Positions 46,559 to 56,334 of a stretch of DNA of 64,000 bases are shown here, one piece after another. The notes below the pieces were generated by a model that saw nothing but the letters and a program-made list of their open reading frames with translations, ran no database searches and had not been told where the DNA came from. Position 1 is the stretch's first letter; every line of letters begins with the position of its first letter. This DNA is from Gammaproteobacteria bacterium (GTDB taxonomy: Bacteria; Pseudomonadota; Gammaproteobacteria; Burkholderiales; Nitrosomonadaceae). A program made the translations under genes and the position numbers. The stretch spans positions 3,162,001 through 3,226,000 of the forward strand of contig CP054179.1 in the NCBI GenBank assembly GCA_015709615.1. The letters are read 5' to 3'.

Positions 46559-47797
46559 ATGTCTGACAATAGTTCTTCAATAAATCGCCGGCCCAGTGTG
46601 GGCGTCCGGGTTGGCCCAATTATGGTGGGCGGTGGCGCACCGATCGTAGTGCAATCCATGACCAACACCGATACGGTGGATGAGGTTGCCACAACCGAAC
46701 AAGTGGCGCAATTGGCGCGCGCCGGCTCCGAGCTGGTGCGTATAACCGTCAATTCGATGGAAGCGGCGAAAGCGGTAGCGGGAATTCGCGCGCGTCTGGA
46801 TGATATGGGTTGCCACGTGCCGTTAGTGGGCGATTTTCATTTCAACGGTCACAAGTTGTTGACCAGTTACCCGGAATGCGCACAAGCACTGGATAAATTG
46901 CGGATTAATCCGGGTAATGTCGGGCATGGCAAGAAACGCGACGAACAATTCAGCACGCTGATCGAAATTGCCTGCAAGTACGACAAGCCGGTACGCATCG
47001 GTGTCAACTGGGGAAGTCTGGATCCGGAAATGCTGGCGCGCATCATGGATGAGAATGCGGCTTCCAGTGATCCGCAAGACGCCAAATACGTCATGCGCGA
47101 GGCGTTGATTACGTCGGCGCTGGAGAGTGCGGCCAAGGCGGAGGAAATCGGTCTGCCACGCAGCAAGATTGTATTGTCCTGCAAAGTGAGCGGCGTGCAG
47201 GATTTGATTATGGTGTACCGGGAACTGGCCGAGCGTTGCAATTATGCGCTACACCTAGGCCTGACCGAAGCGGGCATGGGCTCCAAAGGGATTGTGGCAT
47301 CGACGGCGGCATTGGCCGTGCTGCTGCAGGAAGGTATCGGCGATACCATCCGCATCTCGCTAACACCGGAACCGGGTGGAACGCGTTCGCGCGAAGTGAT
47401 CGTCGCGCAGGAAATTCTGCAAACTATGGGATTGCGCGCGTTTGTTCCGTTGGTAGCCGCTTGCCCGGGGTGCGGACGCACCACCAGCACGTATTTTCAG
47501 GAGCTGGCGGAAAGCATTCAAGCGTATGTGCGCGACGAAATGGTGGTGTGGCGCGAGCAATACGATGGCGTGGAAAATATGACGCTGGCGGTCATGGGGT
47601 GTGTGGTGAACGGCCCGGGTGAAAGCAAGCATGCCAATATCGGCATCAGCCTGCCCGGTTCCGGCGAGACCCCGGTTGCGCCGGTATTCGTCGACGGTCA
47701 AAAAACAGTGACTTTGAAAGGCGATAATATCGCCAACGAATTCCGCGCGATTGTCGATCGCTATGTCAGCGAAAAGTATCCGAGAAAAGCTGTCTGA
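46559..47797 (+). CDS. ispG: 4-hydroxy-3-methylbut-2-enyl-diphosphate synthase
   Basis: A 412-residue [4Fe-4S] enzyme of the MEP isoprenoid pathway (GcpE). The N-terminal TIM barrel begins RRPSVGVRVGPIMVGGGAP; iron-sulfur cysteines are in AACPGCGRTT and MGCVVNGPGE. Last base overlaps the hisS ATG. Confidence 0.97.
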   Translation: MSDNSSSINRRPSVGVRVGPIMVGGGAPIVVQSMTNTDTVDEVATTEQVAQLARAGSELVRITVNSMEAAKAVAGIRARLDDMGCHVPLVGDFHFNGHKLLTSYPECAQALDKLRINPGNVGHGKKRDEQFSTLIEIACKYDKPVRIGVNWGSLDPEMLARIMDENAASSDPQDAKYVMREALITSALESAAKAEEIGLPRSKIVLSCKVSGVQDLIMVYRELAERCNYALHLGLTEAGMGSKGIVASTAALAVLLQEGIGDTIRISLTPEPGGTRSREVIVAQEILQTMGLRAFVPLVAACPGCGRTTSTYFQELAESIQAYVRDEMVVWREQYDGVENMTLAVMGCVVNGPGESKHANIGISLPGSGETPVAPVFVDGQKTVTLKGDNIANEFRAIVDRYVSEKYPRKAV

Positions 47798-49074
47798 TGG
47801 CTAATGGCGTAAAAGCGATCCGCGGGATGAATGACATCCTGCCGGATGAATCGTATTTGTGGGTGCATTTTGAGCAGACCGTGCAACGCTGGCTCGCCGC
47901 TTACGGTTACCGCAATATCCGCACGCCGATCGTCGAACAGACCGATTTGTTTATCCGTTCCATCGGCGAAGTGACTGACATTGTGGAAAAAGAGATGTAT
48001 ACCTTTGTCGATCATCTCAACAATGACAGTCTGACGCTGCGGCCGGAAGGCACCGCTTCCTGTGTGCGTGCGGTGATCGAACATAGTTTGTTATATGCCG
48101 GCCCGCAGCGCTTGTATTATGCCGGCCCGATGTTCCGGCACGAACGCCCGCAAAAGGGCCGCTACCGGCAATTTCACCAGGTCGGTGTGGAAGCATTAGG
48201 CTACGCCGGATCGGATATCGACGCGGAATTGATCGTGATGTGCGCGCGTCTGTGGGATTTGCTGGGAATTTCCGGTTTGCGGCTGGAAATCAGTACGCTG
48301 GGAAACGCCGAGTCGCGCGCGTTGCATCGTTCCCGGCTGATCAAATACTTCGAGCAACATCGCGGCGTGCTCGACGAAGATTCACTGCGGCGCTTGCATA
48401 CCAATCCATTGCGCATCCTCGACAGCAAGAATCCGGCCATGCAGGGCATCATCGATAATGCACCGAAGCTGATGGACGATCTCGATACCGAATCGCTCAG
48501 TCACTTTGAATCCTTACAGCATATCTTGCGCGAGCAGGGGATTAACTTCGAAATTAATCCGCGTTTGGTCAGAGGGCTCGACTACTACAATCGCACGGTA
48601 TTCGAATGGGTCACCGATAAGCTCGGCGCGCAAGGAACTGTCTGTGCGGGTGGACGATACGATGGCTTGATCGAACAGGTCGGCGGGAAACCGGCGCCCG
48701 CTTGCGGTTTTGCCATGGGCATTGAGCGCTTGCTTGCGCTGATGCAGGAAGGCGGTGGAAAGATTCCTCCGCAACCGATACCGGATATTTATATCGTGCA
48801 TCAAGGAGAACAGGCGGCGGGCTATGCCTGGAAGTGCGCCGAATCGCTCCGCGATCAAGGTCTTAACGTCATTTTGCATTGCGGCGGCGGCAGCTTTAAA
48901 TCGCAAATGAAGAAAGCCGATGCTTGCGGCGCGCGCTATGCCATGATTATCGGTGACGATGAATGTAAGGCGCAAGAAGTGATGCTCAAGCCGTTGCGCG
49001 AACCGGTTGAACAGGCGAGCGTGAAGCTGGATCTGGTTGCTGAATTGATTAATAACAAAGAATCACACTATTAA
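47797..49074 (+). CDS. hisS: histidine--tRNA ligase
   Basis: A 425-residue class II synthetase. Motif 2 appears as FRHERPQKGRYRQFHQVGVE and the histidine-specific loop as LVRGLDYYNRTVFEW; GFAMGIERLL is motif 3. The C-terminal anticodon-binding domain starts near 325. Starts on the last base of ispG. Confidence 0.97.
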   Translation: MANGVKAIRGMNDILPDESYLWVHFEQTVQRWLAAYGYRNIRTPIVEQTDLFIRSIGEVTDIVEKEMYTFVDHLNNDSLTLRPEGTASCVRAVIEHSLLYAGPQRLYYAGPMFRHERPQKGRYRQFHQVGVEALGYAGSDIDAELIVMCARLWDLLGISGLRLEISTLGNAESRALHRSRLIKYFEQHRGVLDEDSLRRLHTNPLRILDSKNPAMQGIIDNAPKLMDDLDTESLSHFESLQHILREQGINFEINPRLVRGLDYYNRTVFEWVTDKLGAQGTVCAGGRYDGLIEQVGGKPAPACGFAMGIERLLALMQEGGGKIPPQPIPDIYIVHQGEQAAGYAWKCAESLRDQGLNVILHCGGGSFKSQMKKADACGARYAMIIGDDECKAQEVMLKPLREPVEQASVKLDLVAELINNKESHY

Positions 49075-49101
49075 TAAACTGGCGTTAATTAGGAAAATAC
49101 C

Positions 49102-49737
49102 ATGGCATACTCTCATGAAGATCAGGAAAGAATCGAAGGACTCGCGGCATGGTGGAAGCAATACGGCAACGCGATCACTATCGTGTTGACGGCGGTTCTG
49201 GTAGCGGCCGGTGCTACCAAGGCATGGCAATATTATCAACAGAAGCAGGCGTCGCAGGCGGCCGATTTGTATGCTTTATTGCAGCAAGTGCAATCCGGCG
49301 GCGATGCGGCGAAAATCAACGACGCGGCGCAATTGCTGACGGCAGGATACCCTTCCAGCGGTTACGCGCCCCGTGCAGCGTTGATTGCCGCGCAAGCGGA
49401 TGTGCAAGCGGGCAACAACAAACGCGCGATACAAAACCTGCAATGGATTATCGATCACGCCAAGGAAACGGAAATGCACGATGTGGCGCGGTTGAGAATT
49501 TCCGGTATTTTGCTCGACGAAGGTAAATACGATGAAGCATTACGGACGTTGAGCACCGGTCACGGTAAAGCGTTCGCCGGGTTGTATCTGGATCGCAAGG
49601 GCGACATTCAGGTTGCGGCGGGTAAAATTGCCGAAGCCAAGTTGAGTTATCAGGAAGCGATCGACAAATTAAGTAAAAGTAACAATTATTTCAATATTGT
49701 CCAAATGAAATTGGATGCGCTGGGTGTTTCCGACTAG
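49102..49737 (+). CDS. YfgM-type tetratricopeptide membrane protein
   Basis: A 211-residue protein with one membrane helix (about 22-42) and a periplasmic TPR-like domain (about 55-205). YfgM associates with the SecYEG translocon and periplasmic chaperones. Sits between hisS and bamB as in many proteobacteria. Confidence 0.88.
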   Translation: MAYSHEDQERIEGLAAWWKQYGNAITIVLTAVLVAAGATKAWQYYQQKQASQAADLYALLQQVQSGGDAAKINDAAQLLTAGYPSSGYAPRAALIAAQADVQAGNNKRAIQNLQWIIDHAKETEMHDVARLRISGILLDEGKYDEALRTLSTGHGKAFAGLYLDRKGDIQVAAGKIAEAKLSYQEAIDKLSKSNNYFNIVQMKLDALGVSD

Positions 49738-50977
49738 ATTACGCATTGCAGTGGCTATCCTGCCGGATTGCGCCCGATCCTTCGGGCGATTATTTTACTG
49801 CGGATTGATTTGCGCGTTGCTACTGCCGGGGTGTGGCACGATGAATCCCTTTGATATGCGCCTCATTGAATCGATGAGCACAGGGATATCCGATCTGATG
49901 ATAACCGATGAACCGATTGTTTACGACAAGGAAGAACTGGCCGCTTTAAAGGCCGTTGAGCGTATTCCGCTGAAATGGAAAGACAAAGTCAGCGAGAACG
50001 AAATTGCTTCCTTCTATACTGCGTATGACAACGGCGCGGTCTATGTCGCCGATGAAGCAGGAAAACTGACTAAATATAACGCCGCGACAGGTAAGCAAGA
50101 GTGGCAAGTCAAAACCAAAAGCAAATTTTCCGCCGGCGTGGGCATTGGCGATGGATTGATTCTGATCGGAACTTTCAAGGGCGAAGTGCTGGCCTATAAC
50201 GAATCCGGTCATATGTTATGGCAATCGTCGGTTACCAGCGAAATCCTGAGTCCGCCGCAAGTGCAAAATAATGTTGTCGCCGTGCGCACTGTCGATGGCC
50301 GCATCTTCGCGCTCGACGCCATCGACGGCAAGCGCAAGTGGATTTACCAGGGCGCAACGCCGTCCTTGACGGTGCGCAGCACAGCCGGGATAACTTTGGC
50401 GCACGGCGCGATATTCGCCGGTTTTCCGGGTGGCAAAATGGTGGCGATGAGCTTATTCAACGGCAACATCGGCTGGGAAGTCGCCGTTTCCCAGCCGCGC
50501 GGCGTGACTGAACTGGAGCGCATGACGGATATTACCAGCGCGCCGGTGATCAATGACCGCCTGGTGTGTGCGGCTGCCTATCGCGGCCGTGTCGCGTGCT
50601 TTGCCATTAACGATGGCGCGCCGATTTGGGCGCGCGAATCTTCCAGCAGCGCCGGCCTGGCAATGGATAACGATTATGTCTATGTAACCGAAGAGAACGG
50701 CGTGGTGGCCGCTTACGATTTGCTCAGCGGGGCCAGTATGTGGAAACAAGGCCGATTGGGCAGCAAGAAACTAACCCGGCCCGTCATTACCGGACAATAT
50801 ATTGTGGTGGCGGACGATCAGGGTTATGTCAATTTGCTGCGCAATTACGATGGCGCCTTGATCGCCCGCGCACCCACCGATGGCAGTATGATTCACAACG
50901 CCGCCAGCCTGTTGCCGGATGGTTTTGCGGTGCAGACAGACAATGGTGGCGTTTACGCTTTCAGCACGCAATTCTAG
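49715..50977 (+). CDS. bamB: outer membrane protein assembly lipoprotein BamB
   Basis: A 420-residue eight-bladed WD/PQQ-like propeller lipoprotein of the BAM complex. Lipobox LLLPGC lies near residues 36-41; the mature part has repeated GxxxWxxxxG blades (GKQEWQVK, GHMLWQSS, GKRKWIYQG, APIWARES). The start is uncertain: ATG 49715 overlaps yfgM by 23 bp, while GTG 49751 gives a shorter signal. The TAG stop lies inside the CTAG target duplication of the MITE that follows. Confidence 0.9.
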   Translation: MRWVFPTRLRIAVAILPDCARSFGRLFYCGLICALLLPGCGTMNPFDMRLIESMSTGISDLMITDEPIVYDKEELAALKAVERIPLKWKDKVSENEIASFYTAYDNGAVYVADEAGKLTKYNAATGKQEWQVKTKSKFSAGVGIGDGLILIGTFKGEVLAYNESGHMLWQSSVTSEILSPPQVQNNVVAVRTVDGRIFALDAIDGKRKWIYQGATPSLTVRSTAGITLAHGAIFAGFPGGKMVAMSLFNGNIGWEVAVSQPRGVTELERMTDITSAPVINDRLVCAAAYRGRVACFAINDGAPIWARESSSSAGLAMDNDYVYVTEENGVVAAYDLLSGASMWKQGRLGSKKLTRPVITGQYIVVADDQGYVNLLRNYDGALIARAPTDGSMIHNAASLLPDGFAVQTDNGGVYAFSTQF

Positions 50978-51117
50978 GGAAGCTCTGAAAAAGGTAGCGA
51001 GCGATGGTCAGGCAAAGTGAAATCAAACGAAAAAGCGCAATTTACAGGTAGTAAATGAGCATTTTGAGACTGATTTCAATGCAGCATAACCGCGTGCAGT
51101 AGTTTTTCAGAGTTTCC
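50978..51117. mobile_element. IS5-group MITE, 140 bp, flanked by CTAG
   Basis: A non-coding element with terminal inverted repeats GGAAGCTCTGAAAAA (left) and, read from the right, GGAAACTCTGAAAAA. It is flanked by CTAG at 50974-50977 and 51118-51121, a 4-bp YTAR duplication of the IS5 type. It is too short for a transposase and would be mobilised in trans. Confidence 0.8.
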
Positions 51118-51186
51118 CTAGCAACCGCATTTTTTCCATTTTTTCATTAAGCGGCACACACCGCATTACGGTAGCAGTAAAAAATC

Positions 51187-52584
51187 ATGAAACCCACCCT
51201 TGTTCTGGTTGGCCGTCCGAATGTCGGCAAATCGACTTTATTTAACCGCCTGACGCGCACGCGCGACGCCATCGTCGCGGATATTCCCGGCTTGACACGG
51301 GACCGGCATTATGGCCAGGGCAGGGTGGGGGACAAACCCTATCTGGTCATGGATACCGGCGGTCTCGAACCGGTTGTCAAGGACGGTATTTTGCACGCCA
51401 TGGCGAAACAGACGCTGCAAGCGATCGACGAAGCGGACAAAGTATTGTTCATCGTCGACGGTCGCCAAGGTGTAACGGCGCACGACAGGATCATCGCCGA
51501 GCAATTGCGCAAATCCGGGCAAAAAATTTTACTGGTGGTGAATAAAACCGAAGGCATGGCGACCGCTGTCGTTACGGCAGAGTTTTTCGAATTGGGCTTG
51601 GGCGAACCGCATGCGATTTCCGCCATGCATGGCGATAACATCCAGGAACTCGCCGATGTGGCGCTGGCGGATTTTCCCGAGGCTGAAGAGGAAGAACCGG
51701 AAAGCAATCATCCCAAAATCGCCATCGTTGGCCGCCCGAATGTCGGCAAATCGACATTGATCAATACATTGCTCGGCGAAGAGCGGGTGATCGCCTTCGA
51801 TCAGCCGGGCACCACGCGCGATAGCATTTACATCGACTTTACCCACAAGGACAAACAATACACGCTGATCGACACGGCCGGATTGCGCCGCCGCGGCCAG
51901 GTGCATGAAACCGTGGAAAAATTCTCCGTCATCAAAACGCTGCAAACGATCGAGGACGCCAATGTCGTGGTGCTGGTGCTGGACGCGCGCAATGAAATTT
52001 CCGACCAGGATGCGCATATTGCCGGATTTATCCTGGAAACCGGCCGTGCATTGGTCATCGTGGTGAATAAGTGGGACGGTTTGGACGACTACCAGCGCGA
52101 CACCATCAAACGTGAATTGAACCGCAAATTGGCCTTCTTGGGTTTTGCGCAGCTGCACTATATTTCCGCACTGCACGGCAGCGGTATGAAAAACTTGTTG
52201 CCTTCGATCGATGCCGCCTATGCCGCGGCCATGGCGCATTTGCCGACACCAAAACTGACGCGCGCGTTGATCGCCGCCGTCGCGAAACATCCGCCGCCGC
52301 GCGGCGGCATGTCGCGCCCGAAAATGCGCTACGCCCATCAAGGCGGTTCCAATCCGCCGCTGATCATCGTGCACGGCAGCATGCTCGAACATGTGCCGGA
52401 TAGCTACCGGCGTTATCTGGAAAACACCTTCCGCGAAACTTTCAAACTGACCGGTACGCCGCTGCGCGTCGATTTTAAAGTTGGTCATAATCCCTACGCC
52501 GACAAAAAACCCGCTCCGCCGACCGAGGATGACTTGCGCCGCGCGCATAACCGGCGGCGCCGTAATCGCAAGAAGTATGGTTAA
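51187..52584 (+). CDS. der: ribosome biogenesis GTPase Der (EngA)
   Basis: A 465-residue protein with two tandem GTPase domains, each with GRPNVGKST (about residues 8-16 and 181-189) and DTxG switch motifs, followed by a KH-like domain (from about 360). Der binds 50S precursors. Follows bamB, with a MITE in between. Confidence 0.97.
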   Translation: MKPTLVLVGRPNVGKSTLFNRLTRTRDAIVADIPGLTRDRHYGQGRVGDKPYLVMDTGGLEPVVKDGILHAMAKQTLQAIDEADKVLFIVDGRQGVTAHDRIIAEQLRKSGQKILLVVNKTEGMATAVVTAEFFELGLGEPHAISAMHGDNIQELADVALADFPEAEEEEPESNHPKIAIVGRPNVGKSTLINTLLGEERVIAFDQPGTTRDSIYIDFTHKDKQYTLIDTAGLRRRGQVHETVEKFSVIKTLQTIEDANVVVLVLDARNEISDQDAHIAGFILETGRALVIVVNKWDGLDDYQRDTIKRELNRKLAFLGFAQLHYISALHGSGMKNLLPSIDAAYAAAMAHLPTPKLTRALIAAVAKHPPPRGGMSRPKMRYAHQGGSNPPLIIVHGSMLEHVPDSYRRYLENTFRETFKLTGTPLRVDFKVGHNPYADKKPAPPTEDDLRRAHNRRRRNRKKYG

Positions 52585-52658
52585 ATCGGAATAACCGGCC
52601 GGAGCGAAGTGATTGCGCTCGGTATCATCAAGCTTCGCGCCTTTTGTCTGTCAGTAAA

Positions 52659-52676
52659 GGAGACGCTGATTAATTG
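52659..52676. repeat. solo MITE terminal sequence
   Basis: The 18-bp sequence GGAGACGCTGATTAATTG matches the left end of the element at 60550-60692 with one mismatch. No partner end or target duplication was found nearby, so it is probably a remnant. Confidence 0.45.
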
Positions 52677-52690
52677 AGGCGGATAAATCC

Positions 52691-55369
52691 ATGAATGCAC
52701 ATTATCTCAGTCTGCTGTTTTCTCCTCGTTCCGTGGCGGTGATCGGCGCCAGCAGCCGTATGGATTCCGTCGGTGGCGTGGTGTTCCGCAACATGCGGGA
52801 AAGCGGTTACCAGGGCAAGCTTTATGCGGTGAATCCGAATCACGCCGAAATACAAGGCGTGCGCACCCATGCCGGAATCGAGTCGATTCCTGAGCCGGTC
52901 GACCTGGCGGTCATCATCACACGCGCGGCGACGGTGCCGGACATCATCGAGTCGTGCGGTAAACGCGGCGTGCGTTTTGCCCTAGTGTTGTCGGCCGGAT
53001 TCAGGGAAACCGGGCCGCAGGGCGCGGCACTGGAACAGGCTGTGGTTGAAAATGCCCGGCGTTACGGTATACGGCTGGTCGGGCCAAATTGCCTGGGGAT
53101 TCTGTGTCCTGCGTCGGGTTTGAACGTGACTTTCAGCAACGGTGGCGCGCAAGCGGGCGGATTGGCGTTGATTTCCCAATCGGGCGCATTCTGTACCGCC
53201 ATCATGGATTGGGCCAAGCCCAACGACGTAGGTTTCTCCAACATTATTTCCATGGGTAGCGCCGCCGGGATGGATTTCGGCGAGATTCTCGATTACCTCG
53301 CGTCCGACCCGCACACTCACAGCATTTTGCTCTATATCGAAGGCATCCAACGCGTTCGTAGTTTTATGAGCGCATTGCGCGCAGCGGCCCGGATCAAACC
53401 CATTTTCATCGTCAAAGCAGGGCGCCATACGGCAGGCTCGAAAGCGGCGTTTTCACATACCGGCGCGCTAGTCGGCTCGGACGATGTATTCGATGCGGCC
53501 TTGCAGCGCGCCGGGGTTGTCCGGGTGGATACGATCGTGCAACTGTTTTCCGCCGCACAAGCGCTCTCAACACATTTCCGCCCGAGCGGCAACCGTCTGG
53601 CGATTGTCACCAACGGCGGCGGCCCCGGTGTCATGGCGGCGGATCGCGCAGCGGATCTGGGCGTGACGCTGGCGGCATTATCCGCCGAATCGCTGGCGCA
53701 ATTGAATGCGTTGTTACCCGCGACCTGGTCGCACGGTAATCCGCTCGATATCATCGGCGACGCGACTGCGGAGCGCTACCGTTATGCAGTTGCGCAGTGT
53801 TTGCAAGATGACGGCGTGGATGGCGTGCTGGTCATTCTGACGCCGCAAGCGATGACGCAACCGCTGGAAGTCGCCCATGCGGTCATTGAGCTCGCAGCGA
53901 AGTTCGACAAACCGTTGATTGCTTGCTGGATGGGGGAGGTGCAAGTTGCTGCATGCCGGCAAGCCTTTGACCAAGCGAAAATACCTAATTTCCGCACACC
54001 GGAACCGGCGGTTGAAGTGTTTTCCTTCATTTCCGCCTATTATCAAAACCAGAAATTGCTATTGCAGACGCCTGGTCCGATTGCCGATCACTGCGTGCCG
54101 GATGAGGAGGGCGCACGCTTGCTGATCGAAGGCGCGTTGGCTGAACATCGCAAGATTCTGAGCGAGATGGAATCGAAAGCGATTCTGGCGGCGTTTCGCA
54201 TTCCGATCGCCAAGGCCGTGGTGGCTCGTTCTCCAAATGAAGCCTTGCTGATTGCGGAAGAATTCGGTTTCCCGGTGGCGATGAAAATCAACTCGCCGGA
54301 CATTACGCACAAATCCGATTGCGGCGGAATCCGCCTCAACCTCGGTAACGCGCAAGCTGTGCGGTCGGCGTATCACGACATCGTTCAGTCGGTGCAAAAG
54401 AAAAATCCCGGTGCAAGGATCGATGGCATCGTCGTCGAACCGATGATCGTCAAACCCAACGGCAGGGAATTGATGGTCGGCATGACCACTGACGCGGTGT
54501 TCGGTCCCGTCATCACATTCGGCGCGGGTGGCGTGCTGGTCGAAGTGCTCGGCGACCGCGCGGTGGCTTTGCCGCCGCTGAACGGTTTCTTGGTCAAGGA
54601 CATGATCCAACGCACGCGGATCGCCCGCTTGCTGGGCGCTTTCCGCCATATGCCGCCGGCCGACCGGGCGGCGCTGGAAAGTGTTTTGCTGCGCGTATCG
54701 GAAATGGTGTGCGCGCTGCCGTGGATCAAGGAAATGGATATCAACCCGCTGATCGTCGACGAGCATGGCGCGTGCGCCGTCGACGCGCGCATCGTCGTGG
54801 ATTATCTGCAACCCTCCGCCGACCGCTACGCGCATATGGCGATACATCCGTATCCCACGCATTTGATCACGCACTGGCAGTTGCCGGACGGCACCAACTT
54901 GACCATTCGCCCGATCCGCCCGGAAGACGCCGGGATCGAGCAGGCGTTTGTGCGCGGATTGTCCGATGAATCGAAATATTTCCGCTTCATGGATGCGCTG
55001 CAGGAATTATCGCAAGGCATGCTGGTGCGTTTCACGCAGATCGACTACGACCGCGAAATGGCGTTGGTCGCGGTGCTGGAACGGGATGAGCAGGAACAGG
55101 AATTGGGCGTATGCCGCTACGTGGCAAGCGCCGACAATCAATCGTGCGAGTTTGCCTTGGTGGTTGCCGACGAATGGCAAAACAAGGGCATCGGTAACAA
55201 ACTGATGAATTGCCTGTTCGACGCCGCGCGCGCCAAGGGCATCCAAGTCATGGAAGGCGAAGTGCTGGCGGCCAACCGGCCAATGCTGGAATTGGTGCGC
55301 CGTCTTGGTTTCGCGGTGAGTGCCAGCCAGGAGGACGTTGCCGTGAAAAGGATTGTCAAACAATTGTGA
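52691..55369 (+). CDS. ADP-forming acyl-CoA synthetase fused to a GNAT acetyltransferase
   Basis: An 892-residue protein of the Pat/AcuA-like fusion type: CoA-binding Rossmann domain (about 1-130), succinyl-CoA-ligase-like domains (about 130-460; GPNCLGILCP and SQSGAFCTAIMDW), ATP-grasp domain (about 480-700) and C-terminal GNAT domain (about 725-892, QNKGIGNKLM). Such proteins acetylate lysines of acyl-CoA synthetases, the synthetase part often acting as a sensor. The conserved histidine usual in the ligase domain was not located with confidence. Confidence 0.88.
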   Translation: MNAHYLSLLFSPRSVAVIGASSRMDSVGGVVFRNMRESGYQGKLYAVNPNHAEIQGVRTHAGIESIPEPVDLAVIITRAATVPDIIESCGKRGVRFALVLSAGFRETGPQGAALEQAVVENARRYGIRLVGPNCLGILCPASGLNVTFSNGGAQAGGLALISQSGAFCTAIMDWAKPNDVGFSNIISMGSAAGMDFGEILDYLASDPHTHSILLYIEGIQRVRSFMSALRAAARIKPIFIVKAGRHTAGSKAAFSHTGALVGSDDVFDAALQRAGVVRVDTIVQLFSAAQALSTHFRPSGNRLAIVTNGGGPGVMAADRAADLGVTLAALSAESLAQLNALLPATWSHGNPLDIIGDATAERYRYAVAQCLQDDGVDGVLVILTPQAMTQPLEVAHAVIELAAKFDKPLIACWMGEVQVAACRQAFDQAKIPNFRTPEPAVEVFSFISAYYQNQKLLLQTPGPIADHCVPDEEGARLLIEGALAEHRKILSEMESKAILAAFRIPIAKAVVARSPNEALLIAEEFGFPVAMKINSPDITHKSDCGGIRLNLGNAQAVRSAYHDIVQSVQKKNPGARIDGIVVEPMIVKPNGRELMVGMTTDAVFGPVITFGAGGVLVEVLGDRAVALPPLNGFLVKDMIQRTRIARLLGAFRHMPPADRAALESVLLRVSEMVCALPWIKEMDINPLIVDEHGACAVDARIVVDYLQPSADRYAHMAIHPYPTHLITHWQLPDGTNLTIRPIRPEDAGIEQAFVRGLSDESKYFRFMDALQELSQGMLVRFTQIDYDREMALVAVLERDEQEQELGVCRYVASADNQSCEFALVVADEWQNKGIGNKLMNCLFDAARAKGIQVMEGEVLAANRPMLELVRRLGFAVSASQEDVAVKRIVKQL

Positions 55370-55438
55370 TGTTTGACGGCAAATTATTCCTGGCGTGATT
55401 GAAACGATGTACCTAAAACTACAATTCCGGTTTCTCCA

Positions 55439-56113
55439 ATGACGAACGATTCTTCACCCCACCCATACGATGACGTGGACGTGCTGAACTGCACGCAATG
55501 CCCGCGTCTAGCCGGTTTTTTGCAAACGGTGAAAACGCGTTACCCGGATTATCACGCGCGCCCCGTCAGCGCATTCGGCGATGCGGACGCCAAGTTGCTG
55601 ATCGTCGGCTTGGCGCCCGGCATGCACGGCGCCAACCGGACCGGGCGGCCGTTTACCGGCGACTATGCCGGGATTTTGCTATACCAAACCCTGCACAAGT
55701 ACGGATTTGCCACCCGGTCCGAATCGGTTTCCGCCGATGACGGGTTGCAATTGACCGGCTGCCGCATCACCAATGCGGTGAAATGCCTGCCGCCGGAAAA
55801 CAAGCCGGTGCCGCAGGAAATCAAGCAGTGCAATCAATATCTCGCCGTTGAGATGAACCGGTTCGTGCAGCGCGGTGGCGCCGCCGTGCTGGCGCTCGGC
55901 ACGGTGGCGCATCAAGCGGTGTTGCTGAGCTTGCGCCTGAAAGCCAAGGATTATCCGTTTGCGCACGGCGCGACGCATCGTTTGCCGCCGGGCAGCGGTG
56001 TGCGGCTTTATGACAGCTATCATTGCAGCCGCTACAATACGCAAACCAAACGCTTGACGGCGGAAATGTTCGAGCAGGTGTTTGCGGACATTGTTGCTGA
56101 TATACAACCATAA
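55439..56113 (+). CDS. family 5 uracil-DNA glycosylase (UDGb)
   Basis: A 224-residue iron-sulfur glycosylase removing uracil and related deaminated bases. Motif A is GLAPGMHGANRTGRPFTGD; motif B is YHCSRYNTQTKRLT, where the family usually has YHPSR. Cysteine pairs for the [4Fe-4S] cluster are in LNCTQCPRL and later in NAVKCLPP / KQCNQYL. Precedes the tautomerase and uvrC, a small DNA-repair cluster. Confidence 0.88.
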   Translation: MTNDSSPHPYDDVDVLNCTQCPRLAGFLQTVKTRYPDYHARPVSAFGDADAKLLIVGLAPGMHGANRTGRPFTGDYAGILLYQTLHKYGFATRSESVSADDGLQLTGCRITNAVKCLPPENKPVPQEIKQCNQYLAVEMNRFVQRGGAAVLALGTVAHQAVLLSLRLKAKDYPFAHGATHRLPPGSGVRLYDSYHCSRYNTQTKRLTAEMFEQVFADIVADIQP

Positions 56114-56140
56114 CAACCTATTTGGAAGGAGGAATTTTAC

Positions 56141-56329
56141 ATGCCTTACGTCAATATCCGCGTGGCGGGAACATTAACGCGCGAGCAGAAACAACAGATT
56201 GCCGAGGAATTGACCGATACGCTGGAACGCATCGCCAAGAAACCGAAGTCGTACACTTACATCAGTTTCGACGAGCTGCCCGATGAAAATTGGGCGGTGG
56301 GCGGAAAACTGCTCGGCAACGGGGATTAA
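56141..56329 (+). CDS. 4-oxalocrotonate tautomerase family protein
   Basis: A 62-residue tautomerase-superfamily protein. After removal of Met1, Pro2 is the catalytic base (MPYVNIRVAG). The substrate is unknown. AAGGAGGAAT gives a strong ribosome-binding site. It overlaps the possible long start of uvrC. Confidence 0.9.
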   Translation: MPYVNIRVAGTLTREQKQQIAEELTDTLERIAKKPKSYTYISFDELPDENWAVGGKLLGNGD

Positions 56330-56334
56330 GCGGT

